From Raffaelea ambrosiae (lineage: Eukaryota > Ascomycota > Sordariomycetes > Ophiostomatales > Ophiostomataceae): a DNA stretch of 64,000 bases. Every line of letters starts with the position of its first letter. Positions within the stretch are counted from its first letter, which is position 1. The stretch covers positions 1,934,939 through 1,998,938 of the forward strand of contig PCDI01000001.1 of NCBI GenBank assembly GCA_002778195.1, written 5' to 3'. The notes below the pieces were generated by a model that saw nothing but the letters and a program-made list of their open reading frames with translations, ran no database searches and had not been told where the DNA came from. Position numbers and translations under genes: made by a program. Below are positions 33,316 through 43,330 of the stretch, piece after piece.

Positions 33316-35423
33316 ATGCCGTCCGACAGCAACCATGACGGCGCTGCCATGGCCAACAACACCGTCGAAGATGCTATCCGGCCGGTGGTGAAGGAGGACA
33401 CGGCCATTGCCGCAGATGAGGAGGAGAGCCTCAAGAAGGGTGTTTTTACTGAGACGGCACTGGCCGACACGGGCGCGCAGGCCATGGAGCTGATGCAGCA
33501 GGTCTGGGGCAAGCACGGCAAGCTCTGGATCTTTGCCAGTCTGGCTCTCTGCATGATCATCTAGTCGGTTGTTCCCCCAAACGACTTCGATGCCAGGATG
33601 TCTGTCCCAGGACTAACCCAAACGGCAGCGAATTTGACAATACCACGTTCGCCACGTACTATACGTATGCGCTCTCCGACTTCCGCAAGACGGCGTCGTC
33701 CGCGGCGCTGGCCGTGGCCTGCAACCTGACCTTCTCGCTGCTCAAGCCCGTCTGGGCCAAGGCGTCCGACATCTTTGGCCGCGGCGAAATGTACCCCGTG
33801 GCCACGGTCGTCCTGCTGGTCGGCTACATTGTCGCGGCCACGGCCAAGGGTGTCGGCCCGTTCGCCGCCGGCACCATCCTGCGCATCGTGGGCCTGACCG
33901 GCATCAACACGGTCAACACCATCATCGTGGCCGACCTGACCACCACGCGCCAGCGCGGCTTCGGCGTCAACTTCCAGTTTTTCCCCTACCTGGTGCTGCC
34001 GTGGATCTCGGCCTACATCGTCGCCAGCGTGCTCGCCGACGGCGGCATCGGCTGGGCCTGGGGCATCGGCATCATCGGCATCGTCTTCCCCGTCGGCGTC
34101 GCCGGCATCATCGCCACGCTGACGACGTTCCAGCGGCGCGCCCAGGCGCTCGGCGCATCGCTGGCCCCGCCGCGCCAGAAGAAGCTGACCGCCGACCAGA
34201 TGGCCTCCAGCATGGACCTGGGCGGCCTGGCCCTCCTGATCGTGTCGCTGGCCTTTGTGCTGCTGCCGCTGTCGCTGGCCAGCCTGCAGGCCGACGGCTA
34301 CCGCACGCCCTGGGTCGTGGCGCTGATGGTCGTCGGCGGGCTCGGTCTGCTGGTGGGCTTTCCCGTCTACGAGAACTGCGCGGCCGCGCACCCGTTCTTC
34401 CCGCTGCGCTACGCCACCCACCGCGCCATCGGCATGGCCTGCCTCCTGTACTGGACCGACTACATGGCGGCGTCGGCCAGCCACGGCTACCTCTACAACT
34501 GGGCGCTCATCGCGCAGGGCTTCACCATCGTGCAGGCGACCAACCTGAGCTACATCAACGGCGTCTTCACGTTCCTGGTCGGCATGCTCTTGGGCCTGGT
34601 CGTCTGGCGCACGCGCACGTACAAGTGGTGGATCATGGCCGGCTGCGTCATCCGCATCGTCGGCTACGCCGTCATGTTCCGCATCCGCCGCGGCCACCCG
34701 ACCATGGCCGAGCTGTTCATCGTGCAGATCGTGCAGGGCTGCGGCGACGGCATCGTCCAGACGGGTGGCTACATTGCGGCGACGGTCAACGTGCCGCATC
34801 GCGAGACGGCGCAGATGGCGGCGCTCATTGTGACCATTGGCATGCTGGGCTCCAGCATCGGCAGCGCCATCAGCGGCGCCATCTACACGGGGACGTTCCG
34901 CCAGGAGCTGACCAAGCAGTTGGGCAGCCGCGCGACGCCCGAGCTGGTCGACGCCCTCTTCAACTCGATCGACCTGATGGTGCCGGACTGGGGGACACCC
35001 GACCGCATTGCCATCAACACGGCAGTAAGTACTTTGGGGGGGGGGGGGGATGCTGGTTTTTTTTGTCTGGTTCTTTTTTTTTTTCCTGTCTCGGACTCTG
35101 AACCACCGACCAACGTTACTGACCATGCCTCCAGTACAACCAAGTCACGTCGTACTTTTTCATTGCCGCCCTGGTCATCATTGCGCCAGGATTTCTGTTT
35201 ATCATGTTCCTGCCGAACCAGAAACTCAAGTACGTCCTTTTTTTTTGGCTCTCGTCTACGGCTGTTCCCAACCCGTTTTTTTGCGGCATTTCGCTAACAT
35301 GCATTTCTTCACAGCAACCAGCAGAATCTTGTTGAGGAGCACGGCATCCTGGGCACCACACAGGTTATCGAAGAGTCGCCGGCACAGGATCCTGTTCCCT
35401 CGACTCGGGCGAACAATGGATGA
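33316..35423 (+). CDS. MFS siderophore-iron transporter type permease, 4 exons
   Basis: Exons 33316-33563, 33629-35024, 35135-35229 and 35315-35423 join to 615 residues, typical for the 14-helix siderophore-iron-transporter subfamily (ARN/Sit/Mir). Joining exons 1 and 2 gives I-I-Y-E-F-D-N-T-T-F-A-T-Y-Y-T-Y-A, the subfamily's helix 1 region. L-L-K-P-V-W-A-K-A-S-D-I-F-G-R-G-E follows as the motif-A equivalent. Later marks are F-R-I-R-R-G and G-C-G-D-G-I-V-Q-T-G-G, and a hydrophilic C-terminal tail. The first 70 residues are cytosolic and acidic. The third intron side has a poly-G then poly-T tract right after the donor. Family members import ferric siderophores. Close paralogues also move other compounds, so iron uptake is likely but unproved. 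Neighbours are the M20 and hydantoinase genes. Confidence 0.88.
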
Positions 35424-36080
35424 ACTCGCCGGTGCTGGGAGCAGGAATTTTGTCCTTTTGTGAATAGTTGTAATTCAAGCCTGTATGTCGCAGTGTGCCT
35501 TGCTTCCCGTCCAGTTCCGAGAACAGTTTAGACGCAAATGCACTTGCAAAAGCCCGTCCCGCAACCATTATGTAATCCTTCTCCGCAGCCCACTAAAGGG
35601 AAAGGGCGGGGCGGTGACCAACGTCAGAAAAGCCACATAAACCTCATCTAGGTTTAGCGGGACACCCAGCCACTCCTATTGGCACGCGCGCATTGGATCC
35701 CATGTCCTCACTCCGGCAACCAAAGCCAGGCAATGGTCCCTTCTCAATTTACACTGCTCGAGACACATCCCCATCGACCGCCATCCACCCAACCAACCCC
35801 CCCTCCTCCTCCCTCCACATTTCCTTCCCCCCTGCCCCCTGGTTCCTGAACTCTGCTGCCCTCTTATTTCTCTGTTATGAAAGCATCTTCAAACGGAGTC
35901 CACCTGTCACTCGCTTTTTTGTTTGCATTCTAGCCCCGTCGCTCGTTTCTGTTAGGCAGCGGCCACGAAGTGACTCTGCTTGGGCATCACCGACTTTGCC
36001 TCGACGAGTAGACACAACATCAACAACACTCCTTGCCAGCAACCCAAATAGCCACCGCGTCCGCTTGGAGCCACTGCGCC
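35424..36080. other. intergenic spacer / C-rich leader
   Basis: No gene. From 35790 on the DNA is C/T-rich (CCCCTCCTCCTCCC and similar), as in the 5' leaders of strongly expressed fungal genes. It leads into ATG 36081. Confidence 0.5.
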
Positions 36081-38207
36081 ATGTCCTCCGACACAGATGC
36101 GCCTCTGTCGAGGCCTGGTAGCACCGTCGTGGCGTCTGTCGAAGACCAGATCAACAGCGTCGAAGTGCCATCCACACCACTCGCCGTGCCTGCTGATATG
36201 ATTTCCGCATCGCAGGAGACCATTCCGTCAACCGAGGGCCCTGGCTCGCCCATGGACCAGGACGACTCCTTCCACGCCGGGCTCAATGACGACGCAGAGG
36301 CGGCCGACCTGCGCCGTGTCATTCCCTCCTCCCAGACTCCTCCGCCCTCTTCACAAGTGCAACAGCACCAGTTGCAACAGCAGGCACAACAGCACCAACA
36401 ACTGCCGTCGTCGCAGCTGTCGCAGTCATCGCAGCCACCATCATCACAGCTGCAGATGCCTCCATCAAGAAGCATTGCGAGCTACGTCAACTCGCAGCGG
36501 TCAGCCATTCTCTCGCCGCCTGTCACCGGCCGCAATTCGATTTCTCGACGAGAGCTCCCCAATTCTTCCGAATTCATTCCTCCGACTACTTCCCAGATCA
36601 ACGACGCCAGCGCTGACGAGCTGCGCAACATGCTGCTCGCCAGTCTTGCGGAGCACACCCGGCTCAAGATGGAGACCGCCCACCACAAGCTGAACTACAA
36701 CCTGCTGAGCATGCAGGCGGACGAGGACGCCAAGCGGGCTGCCGTCGAGAACGATATGACGAGACGCGAGGTCGAGGCACTGCGGCTGGCCGAGAGTGCC
36801 CGCAAAGCCCGTCACGAGCTCGGCGCGGCGGCCGAGGTGTCGCAGGCCAAGTACGCGCAGCTCAAGTCGTGGTACGACGAGCTGTCCGAGGAGAACGACA
36901 ACCTACAGAAGCGCGTGAAGCTGGCGAAGCGCGTGATCCAGCAAAAGGAAGAGGAGGTGGCTGGGCTCGAGGACGAGAAGGAGCTGCTGCTCAATCGCCT
37001 GCGCGAGAACCGCGAGCACTTCCATCTGCTGACCAGCCCGGGCGGCATGTTTCACGGCGCCATGACGCCCAAGCAGCAGGCGACCCCGTCGCACATGCGC
37101 ACCATGTCCTTCCAGACACCCAAGTCCGCTCGGGGAGGTGGTCGCCTCGGCAAGGACAGCCGGACTCTTCTGGACCGCGACCAGGGCACCGAGCCTATTG
37201 CCGCCCTGTTGCAGGCGCTGAGCCAGGAGAATAACAGCGCTCCGTCCACACCTGTGACGGGCCACCGGCCGCTGCCACGACACATTGGCAAGCACGTGCG
37301 CAACGTGCAGTCCCTGTCTTCGCTGCCCACGACGCCGACGTCCAAGCCGCGGGGCGAGTACGCTGGCCTGCTGCCGTCGGTCGACCTGGTGCCGCAGACC
37401 GAGCCGCCACCGCTGCGGTTCAACGGCCCCATTGGCAGTGCCAGTTTTGGCAGCCACAGCCACGGTCACAGTCACAGTCACAGCCACAGCATCAGCGGAC
37501 GGTACTTACCCGAGACGCCCACACGCGTGCGGCATAGGCTGCCTGGCCACCCGCAGGAGCGCGGGCGCAAGAGCCGCGAGAGCACGATCTCGGCCGAGGA
37601 GGACAACGCGGACAACGCGGACAACGCAGACAACAACGGCAGCAACGAGGACATTGCGCGCCAGGCACTCCAGTCGGTGGCCGCGCGTGCCAGCCAGGCG
37701 TCGTTCTCGAGCATTCCTCCGCCCCACCACCAGCACCAGCACCAACACCCCCTGTCGTCGTCGCAGCGGTCCCGCGACACGGACCGGACAGACGAGGAGG
37801 TGTATGAGAGCCAGGCCAGCCAGGCGGCGTCGGCGATGCTGCGGCGCGACCCGCGCGAAAGCTTCGAGGTGGCTAGCTCGGTGGCCAACTCGCGGGACGG
37901 CACGCCAGCGCCCACCGAGAAGTCGGCGAAGCTGCAGGCTCGGCTCTTCGGCGGCCTGAACAAGGGCAGCCTGGCTTCGGCAGACAAGCGCAAGTTCAGC
38001 GGCGGCGGCGGCGGCGGCGGCGGCGGCAACATGGGTATGGGCTTGGGAAGCGTGGATGCGCCCGAAGATCTGCATGGCAGCCCGACGAAGAAGGTGCGGG
38101 TTGTGCCGTCGCTGCGTGACAACAACGACAGACACCACCCGCACAGCTATCATCAGCAGCAGCAGCAGCAGCAGCAGAGAGTGGGCCTGGGTATACAGTA
38201 CAACTAG
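36081..38207 (+). CDS. low-complexity coiled-coil protein, function unknown
   Basis: One exon, 708 residues, start chosen at ATG 36081 (the upstream frame has only a non-ATG start). Order of parts: a disordered Ser/Pro/Gln-rich region with poly-Q/H-Q runs (1-130), a conserved-looking patch around R-S-I-A-S-Y-V-N-S-Q-R, and a strong coiled coil of about 120 residues (about 195-310). A Ser/Pro-rich part with several S/T-P sites follows, then an H-S repeat (37447-37490), a D-N-A repeat, H-Q runs, a nine-glycine tract (about 38000-38030), a P-T-K-K-V-R basic patch and a final poly-Q (CAG repeats 38153-38176). This composition suggests a nuclear or cytoskeletal scaffold regulated by phosphorylation. 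I do not recognise a family. The repeat tracts probably vary in length between strains. Confidence 0.75.
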   Translation: MSSDTDAPLSRPGSTVVASVEDQINSVEVPSTPLAVPADMISASQETIPSTEGPGSPMDQDDSFHAGLNDDAEAADLRRVIPSSQTPPPSSQVQQHQLQQQAQQHQQLPSSQLSQSSQPPSSQLQMPPSRSIASYVNSQRSAILSPPVTGRNSISRRELPNSSEFIPPTTSQINDASADELRNMLLASLAEHTRLKMETAHHKLNYNLLSMQADEDAKRAAVENDMTRREVEALRLAESARKARHELGAAAEVSQAKYAQLKSWYDELSEENDNLQKRVKLAKRVIQQKEEEVAGLEDEKELLLNRLRENREHFHLLTSPGGMFHGAMTPKQQATPSHMRTMSFQTPKSARGGGRLGKDSRTLLDRDQGTEPIAALLQALSQENNSAPSTPVTGHRPLPRHIGKHVRNVQSLSSLPTTPTSKPRGEYAGLLPSVDLVPQTEPPPLRFNGPIGSASFGSHSHGHSHSHSHSISGRYLPETPTRVRHRLPGHPQERGRKSRESTISAEEDNADNADNADNNGSNEDIARQALQSVAARASQASFSSIPPPHHQHQHQHPLSSSQRSRDTDRTDEEVYESQASQAASAMLRRDPRESFEVASSVANSRDGTPAPTEKSAKLQARLFGGLNKGSLASADKRKFSGGGGGGGGGNMGMGLGSVDAPEDLHGSPTKKVRVVPSLRDNNDRHHPHSYHQQQQQQQQRVGLGIQYN

Positions 38208-39177
38208 TCCTCTGTCTGGCCATATCCCATTATGATGGCTGCCATTGTGGGTGTGTATCTTGTTGACGTCTATTTGTCCCTCACGACTCAGACGAGGGTA
38301 TGCTTGTAAAGCGAAAAATTGGTGTTTTCAGCTCTGCTGGTTTTGGCCTGTCTTTTTTTCTTTTTTTCGCCCTTTTCTGTTCTGCCTCGGCTGGGATACC
38401 GGCTGAGTGCCTGTACCATTACGATTGCACATCACGTTTGTTTTTGTCTATGGGATTCTTGGACTGAACCACGCATGTTGGGAATTGTTTGGATTGTTTG
38501 AGTTTGGGGACTCGATTCGCTCGATCAGCTCGATCGGCAGTACCGACGAAGAAGACGGGCATAGTCAGAGGTACCGGGTCGGAAGCTGGCCGGAAACCGG
38601 CCGGAATGAGCGACGAGGCTTGGACGACACGTCTATGAACGGGACCAGTAGATAGCGAGTTTGCATGAATCAAATCAATCATATTTAGAAACCTGCCCTC
38701 TTGGCGCGATGTGTGTCCAACTGCGTGTGATTTGCAGCAGGCTGAACGGCCCTCCGTGAATGTGTTTTGTGCTGCGACTTTTCCGGTTCGGGCCGAAGTT
38801 TGGAATGGACACAAATTTCCCCTACCCTTCCCCCCAAGCCTCGGCGCTGGAGTTCGGCAGATGGAGCCGAAAACCGCAACCTTGGGGAAAGCTTTCTCCC
38901 CCCACTTCCCGGCTAATGTCTTATACCGATGCGTGTGTACGACAGGGCCTCCGCACCGAAGACGGCCACCAACGTCGGCGGGAGGAGATGCCAATTGGAA
39001 GCTGTTTCTGGATTGCTTCCTTTTTTAATTCTTTGCTGTTTCCCATTTCCATTGCTGTCGGGTGTCTCGCCCCCGTCTAGCCATCGTCGTGAGATTTCCC
39101 CCACATCGTCGTCGTCTCTCACGATCCTTACTTTTCTTCTTCTTTTCTTTCCACTGTCTCTTCTCCCACCGCCCACG
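38208..39177. other. intergenic spacer, no gene seen
   Basis: Contains short random ORFs only. The last 150 bp are pyrimidine-rich with TTCTTCTTTTCTTTCC immediately before the thiolase start, a typical leader. Confidence 0.55.
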
Positions 39178-40494
39178 ATGCCTCCCTTCCCGCGCGGCGT
39201 TGCCGGCCTCCTCACCAAGTCGCCCTCCGACACCGTCATCCTCTCCGCCGTCCGCACGCCCGTCTGCCGCGCCTCGCGCGGCCTGCTGAAGGATGCCTAC
39301 CCAGAAGAGCTCCTGGCCACCGTGCTCGGCCGCACGCTCGAGCGCAGCAACGCCCTCGGCCTCGACCGGCACCGCATCCAGGACGTCGCCGTCGGCACCG
39401 TCCTGTCCGAACTCGGCGGCTCCAAGGCGGCCCGCATGGCCCTCAACCACGTCGGCTTCGACACGCACGCCACGACGCTCTACACGGTCAACCGCGCCTG
39501 CGCGTCGTCGCTGCAGGCGGTCGCCAACGTGGCCGCGCAGATCCGCGTGGGCACGATCGACGCCGGCATCGCCGCCGGCATGGAGAGCATGACGCGCAAC
39601 TACGGCAGCCGCGCCATCCCCGTCGACCTCTGGCCCGCCCTGCGCGAGAGCGCCCTCGCCGACGCCCGCGACTGCATCATGCCCATGGGCCTCACCAGCG
39701 AGCACGTCGCCTCGCGCTACGGCATCAGCCGCGCCGACCAGGACGCCATGGCCCTGGCGTCGCACCACCGCGCCGCCCGCGCCACCGCCGCCGGCCACTT
39801 TGCCGACGAGATCGTGCCGGTGACCACGCGCTTCCAGCCCCTGCAGAAAAAGGGCGAGCCCGAGGACACGCCCCGCGAGCCCGAGCAGGTCGTGACGGTG
39901 ACGTCCGACGACGGCATCCGCGCCAGCGTCACCCCGGAGGCCCTGGCCAAGCTGAAGCCCGCGTTCGCGGCCGACGGCACCAGCACGGCCGGCAACTCGT
40001 CGCAGGTCAGCGACGGCGCGGCGGCGGTGCTGCTCATGCGGCGCAGCGCCGTGGACGCGCACCTGCCGCCCGGCACGCAGGTTCTGGGCCGGTTTGTGGC
40101 CGCGGTGACGGTCGGCTGCCGGCCGGACGAGATGGGCATCGGCCCCGCGCTGGCGATCCCGGCGCTGCTGGACCGGGTGGGCCTGAGCGTGGGCGACGTG
40201 CACCGGTGGGAGATCAACGAGGCGTTTGCGAGCCAGGCGCTGTACTGTGTGCGGCAGCTGGGGCTGGAGACGGCGTGGGCGGAGTCGGACAGCTACCCGG
40301 AGGGCCAGCGGCCGCGGGCGCTGGTGAACCCGGACGGCGGGGCGATTGCGCTGGGCCACCCGCTGGGGGCGACGGGGGCGCGGATGACGGCGACGCTGCT
40401 GCACGGGCTGCACCGGGACGGGGGCGAGATTGGGGTGGTGAGCATGTGCATTGGGACGGGCATGGGCATGGCGGCGATCTTTGTCCGGGAGTAG
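39178..40494 (+). CDS. 3-ketoacyl-CoA thiolase (thiolase I type)
   Basis: Intronless, 438 residues. It catalyses CoA-dependent cleavage of 3-ketoacyl-CoA, the last step of fatty-acid beta-oxidation. Active-site signatures are complete: V-N-R-A-C-A-S-S-L with the acyl-accepting Cys108, G-M-E-S-M, N-E-A-F-A with its conserved Asn-Glu, G-G-A-I-A-L-G-H-P-L-G-A-T-G-A-R with the catalytic His, and C-I-G-T-G-M-G-M-A with the second Cys. The opening V-I-L-S-A-V-R-T-P is standard. Fungal peroxisomal thiolases usually carry an N-terminal PTS2, but I see no R-L-x5-H-L-like signal in the first 30 residues and no C-terminal PTS1 (ends V-R-E). Mitochondrial entry is possible, as the N-terminus has R and K but no acidic residue for 16 positions. 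Compartment therefore open. Confidence 0.95.
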   Translation: MPPFPRGVAGLLTKSPSDTVILSAVRTPVCRASRGLLKDAYPEELLATVLGRTLERSNALGLDRHRIQDVAVGTVLSELGGSKAARMALNHVGFDTHATTLYTVNRACASSLQAVANVAAQIRVGTIDAGIAAGMESMTRNYGSRAIPVDLWPALRESALADARDCIMPMGLTSEHVASRYGISRADQDAMALASHHRAARATAAGHFADEIVPVTTRFQPLQKKGEPEDTPREPEQVVTVTSDDGIRASVTPEALAKLKPAFAADGTSTAGNSSQVSDGAAAVLLMRRSAVDAHLPPGTQVLGRFVAAVTVGCRPDEMGIGPALAIPALLDRVGLSVGDVHRWEINEAFASQALYCVRQLGLETAWAESDSYPEGQRPRALVNPDGGAIALGHPLGATGARMTATLLHGLHRDGGEIGVVSMCIGTGMGMAAIFVRE

Positions 40495-40849
40495 GGGAGG
40501 GGAGAAAAGAGGAGCCCATGCACAAGGGGGGGCGGTTCGAGGAAAGAAAGAGGCCAGGAACAGAGAAAAGGGCCCATCATGGAGACACACAAAATGTATA
40601 AAGATCATCACAATTCAAGCGAAGCACTTTGCTATGGAACATTGCATACGAAGCCTGAGAAAAGAAGAAAAAAGAAGAAAGAAAAAAAGAAAAAAAAAGT
40701 GAAATGCCTCCAAACTGGCTACTCTTTGATCCTCCAAGCTCCAGAACTCCATCATCCTTGCGAGCATCGTTGCGCCTTGTCCCGTAACGTACAATCTACC
40801 CTGGCCCCTTGCCTGTGTGTTTCTTCCCTTTTGCTCCTTTTTTTTTTTT
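40495..40849. other. convergent 3' spacer with A/G-rich tract
   Basis: Lies between the thiolase stop and the stop codon of the kinase-like gene. An almost pure A/G tract runs 40655-40705. No gene. Confidence 0.6.
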
Positions 40850-42296
40850 TTAGCAGTACCGTTTCTCCATGTCCTTGATATACAGATCGGCCAACTGTCC
40901 CTCCCATCCCATGCCCAGCCGAACCATCTCGCGCACGTACCCATCGTCGGCCTCCAACGAACGGCCCAGACGCGTGAAGCACGCATAAATCCTGGCTGCC
41001 GGGCTGTCCAGCGTGTCTGCCAGCGAGCCAGACAGGACGCCCTGGCCTGTTGTTGTCGTCTTCTTCATGTCTGCCTCCTGCTGCACCAAGCTCTGCCTGT
41101 ACACAGCCTCCTGGGAAGACGAAGCAAACAGCTCGGGGCAGTGGTGGGCCTGCCACGGCGCCGTCTGGGCCGAGCCCCAGCCCGTCATGGCCACCACGTG
41201 GAAGTCGTCGTCGACAAACACGTGTTCGGGGCGCAGTTCCATCATGCTCAGTGGGAACATCTGCCGCCGATCGGGGGCGCCAAAGAGTGTTGTGCGCGCT
41301 ACGATCTCGCGCAGGATGGCGGCGCCGAGCCGGCGACGAGCGAGGAGGAGGCCATCCTCCGCGGTGCCGTCCAGGGTGCCGGCAGGCGGAGCAGGCCCGG
41401 CAAGGGCCGCATTGGCCACGGCCATAAAGTAGTCAAACGCCGTCGAGAACGGACCGGCGGCGTCTGGCCCGTGGCAGCCCATGGCCAGCAGCCGCGGCAG
41501 TTGGCCCATGACTGGTCCGCTCTGGTCGGCCACCACAGAGATGGCGCCGATCTGGTCAAAGGCCAGGCTGGCCAGCCGTACCTGGACACGGGCCCATTGG
41601 CCGATGATGTGTTCCTGGATCGAGGTCTAGGGGGGGGGGTGCGAGGGGAGGGCGGATCAGCATGGGCTTGGCAGGAAAGCGTTCTCGTACTGGGGGGAGG
41701 GGGAGGGTACATACAGGCAATTGCTCAAAGTGGGCGGCCACCTCCTGCAGGCTCCTCCCTGGCGCCGCCTCCACGAGCATGTAGAGGGCGCCGGCTTGCT
41801 CGGCCAGCGGGGAGCCGGGACCTTCGTACGCAAACACGCGCAGCAGTGGCAGGTCCGGGCACGCTTGGCGGACACACTCCATGGTCGCGACTTCGGAGCC
41901 CATGGGGTACGCCTTGTCCTCGTCCACCGCGAAGGCGGTCTCGTTGTCGTCGTCGTCGTCGTCTTTGTTGCAGCGGCAGACCAATTGGGCGTGTGCCACG
42001 ATCAGGGAGGGGGAGGCGTCGCTGCTGCTGCTGTCCTTGGCGGTCATGGCAAACGAGACCCGGCCGCCCGCATCGGCTGTGGCGGTCGACGCCTTCTGGG
42101 CGAGTGACCGGCCGAGCAGGCGCTCGGCATGCCGGACAATGGCCTCTTGGTTGATGCTCTCCAGGGCAATCCGGCGGCACTCTTCCGGCGTGCACGGGAT
42201 GCGCTCGCCAATGCATTTCGGCCGCGGATTGAGCAGCAGCTTGGACACGATTGCGTCTGCCATGAAGCCGTTGAACACGGCGGTGTCGGATGGCAT
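40850..42296 (-). CDS. APH-fold kinase-like protein with degraded catalytic motifs
   Basis: Exons 41715-42296 and 40850-41626 give 452 residues. The N-lobe shows an aminoglycoside-phosphotransferase-like pattern: S-E-V-A-T-M-E-C-V-R-Q, then P-L-L-R-V-F-A-Y-E and A-L-Y-M-L-V-E-A-A-P-G-R-S-L. The C-lobe helix Q-E-H-I-I-G-Q-W-A-R-V-Q-V-R-L is also typical. At the catalytic loop, where active members have H-x-D-L-x-x-x-N, this protein reads S-M-M-E-L-R-P-E-H (Glu at about 324). The metal-binding I-D-W is T-G-W (342-344). The downstream P-W is kept. The base, the Asn and the metal Asp all appear lost, pointing to a pseudokinase. A poly-Asp run (about residues 111-117) interrupts the N-lobe. The intron has a C-run before its acceptor. 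Role unknown; no clustered partner seen. Confidence 0.75.
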
Positions 42297-43330
42297 GGTT
42301 GGTGTTGGGAATGAAAGGGATGAAGAGGAAAGGAAAGGAAAGGGGAGAGAAGAACAAAAGCAACTCGCAGACGGCAGGAGGGAACAATACGTGTCAAAAG
42401 ACTGTCTACAGTTCGTCGACCAGAAACGTGCCGAGGACAATGTGCGCCATGGTGCTGTGTGTCAGACGTCTTAGACGGGGCCTCCGATATCGAAAAAGGG
42501 TTGACCGGATGCGTTGAGGCTGAACTCACTAAAAAAAATGTTGCGGTGAGTGATCCCCAGTGAGGGGAGTCAGAGATAAGGAATGCAGTGGCCGGTCAAG
42601 GAGATTGCCTGATTTTTCCTAGTGCTGGCGTTTTGCCCTGTGTGTGAGGGACTTTTGGGGAAATGGATCGTTTCCCCATGATCCTGGAGTCGCAAGGGCG
42701 CATGCATATCCTCGGTCGCGTATTATGGGAGTCCGAGATACTGGCGATATGAGACAGGATGCACAATTGGATGTGATTTGATCCAAAAGAAAAAAGGAAC
42801 GGAAAAAGAAATAAAAAAGTCGGGGATTGCTTTTTGGTCAATGAAAATGCACGAAACGCTGCATGCATGCAGCTTGTACTTTGTGGACCAATCACGGCAC
42901 AGGAATTAAATGGAACATTACTGTGATAAGTAACCAACAAGCATCGTATTGGCTCTGCAGATGCAACGCTATTCTACTGTCCAAATCGCCTTGCGGCTTC
43001 GCTTCTAAGCTGGGTATCCAATGCAATCCAACTCCTTCCCAGGCCACCAAGTCCAAGACCCAAGATTCAAAAAAAATTCAAAAAACTGCATAGCAAAGAA
43101 CGCCAGCTTATAGTATAACCCCTCCTATCCTGATCCCATGTTCCAGACCCCAATATCGTTACGTTGTTGTGCTGTATGCCCACCCAAATCCCCTTTGCTT
43201 TTTATTGCGGCTGCTGGCGAGTATCTCTGCTTGAGGACCTCTTTATCTCTACAGACATGTCTTTGCCTGGATGCAGCAGTGATGCCAGCGAGTGTGTCCT
43301 GGTCTCTGGACCAATCATCTCGTCTGTATG
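42297..43330. other. intergenic spacer, no gene seen
   Basis: AT-rich, with A-runs at 42530 and 42790-42820. It blends into the tandem repeat region after about 43330. No coding signal. Confidence 0.5.

Noticed and set aside
33561..35126. 521-codon open frame on the minus strand
   Set aside because: Antisense shadow of the siderophore-type transporter, with an R/H/D-rich composition typical of shadows.
20891..35423. Siderophore biosynthesis cluster based on the GPI-like protein and the siderophore-type transporter
   Set aside because: No NRPS, ornithine hydroxylase or acyltransferase is present. The label on the surface-protein family is weak, and the genes are 12 kb apart.
39025..40611. 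528-codon open frame on the minus strand
   Set aside because: Antisense to the thiolase, whose active-site motifs are complete on the plus strand.
40817..42154. 445-codon open frame on the plus strand
   Set aside because: Antisense to the APH-fold gene. It crosses that gene's intron and has no family signature.
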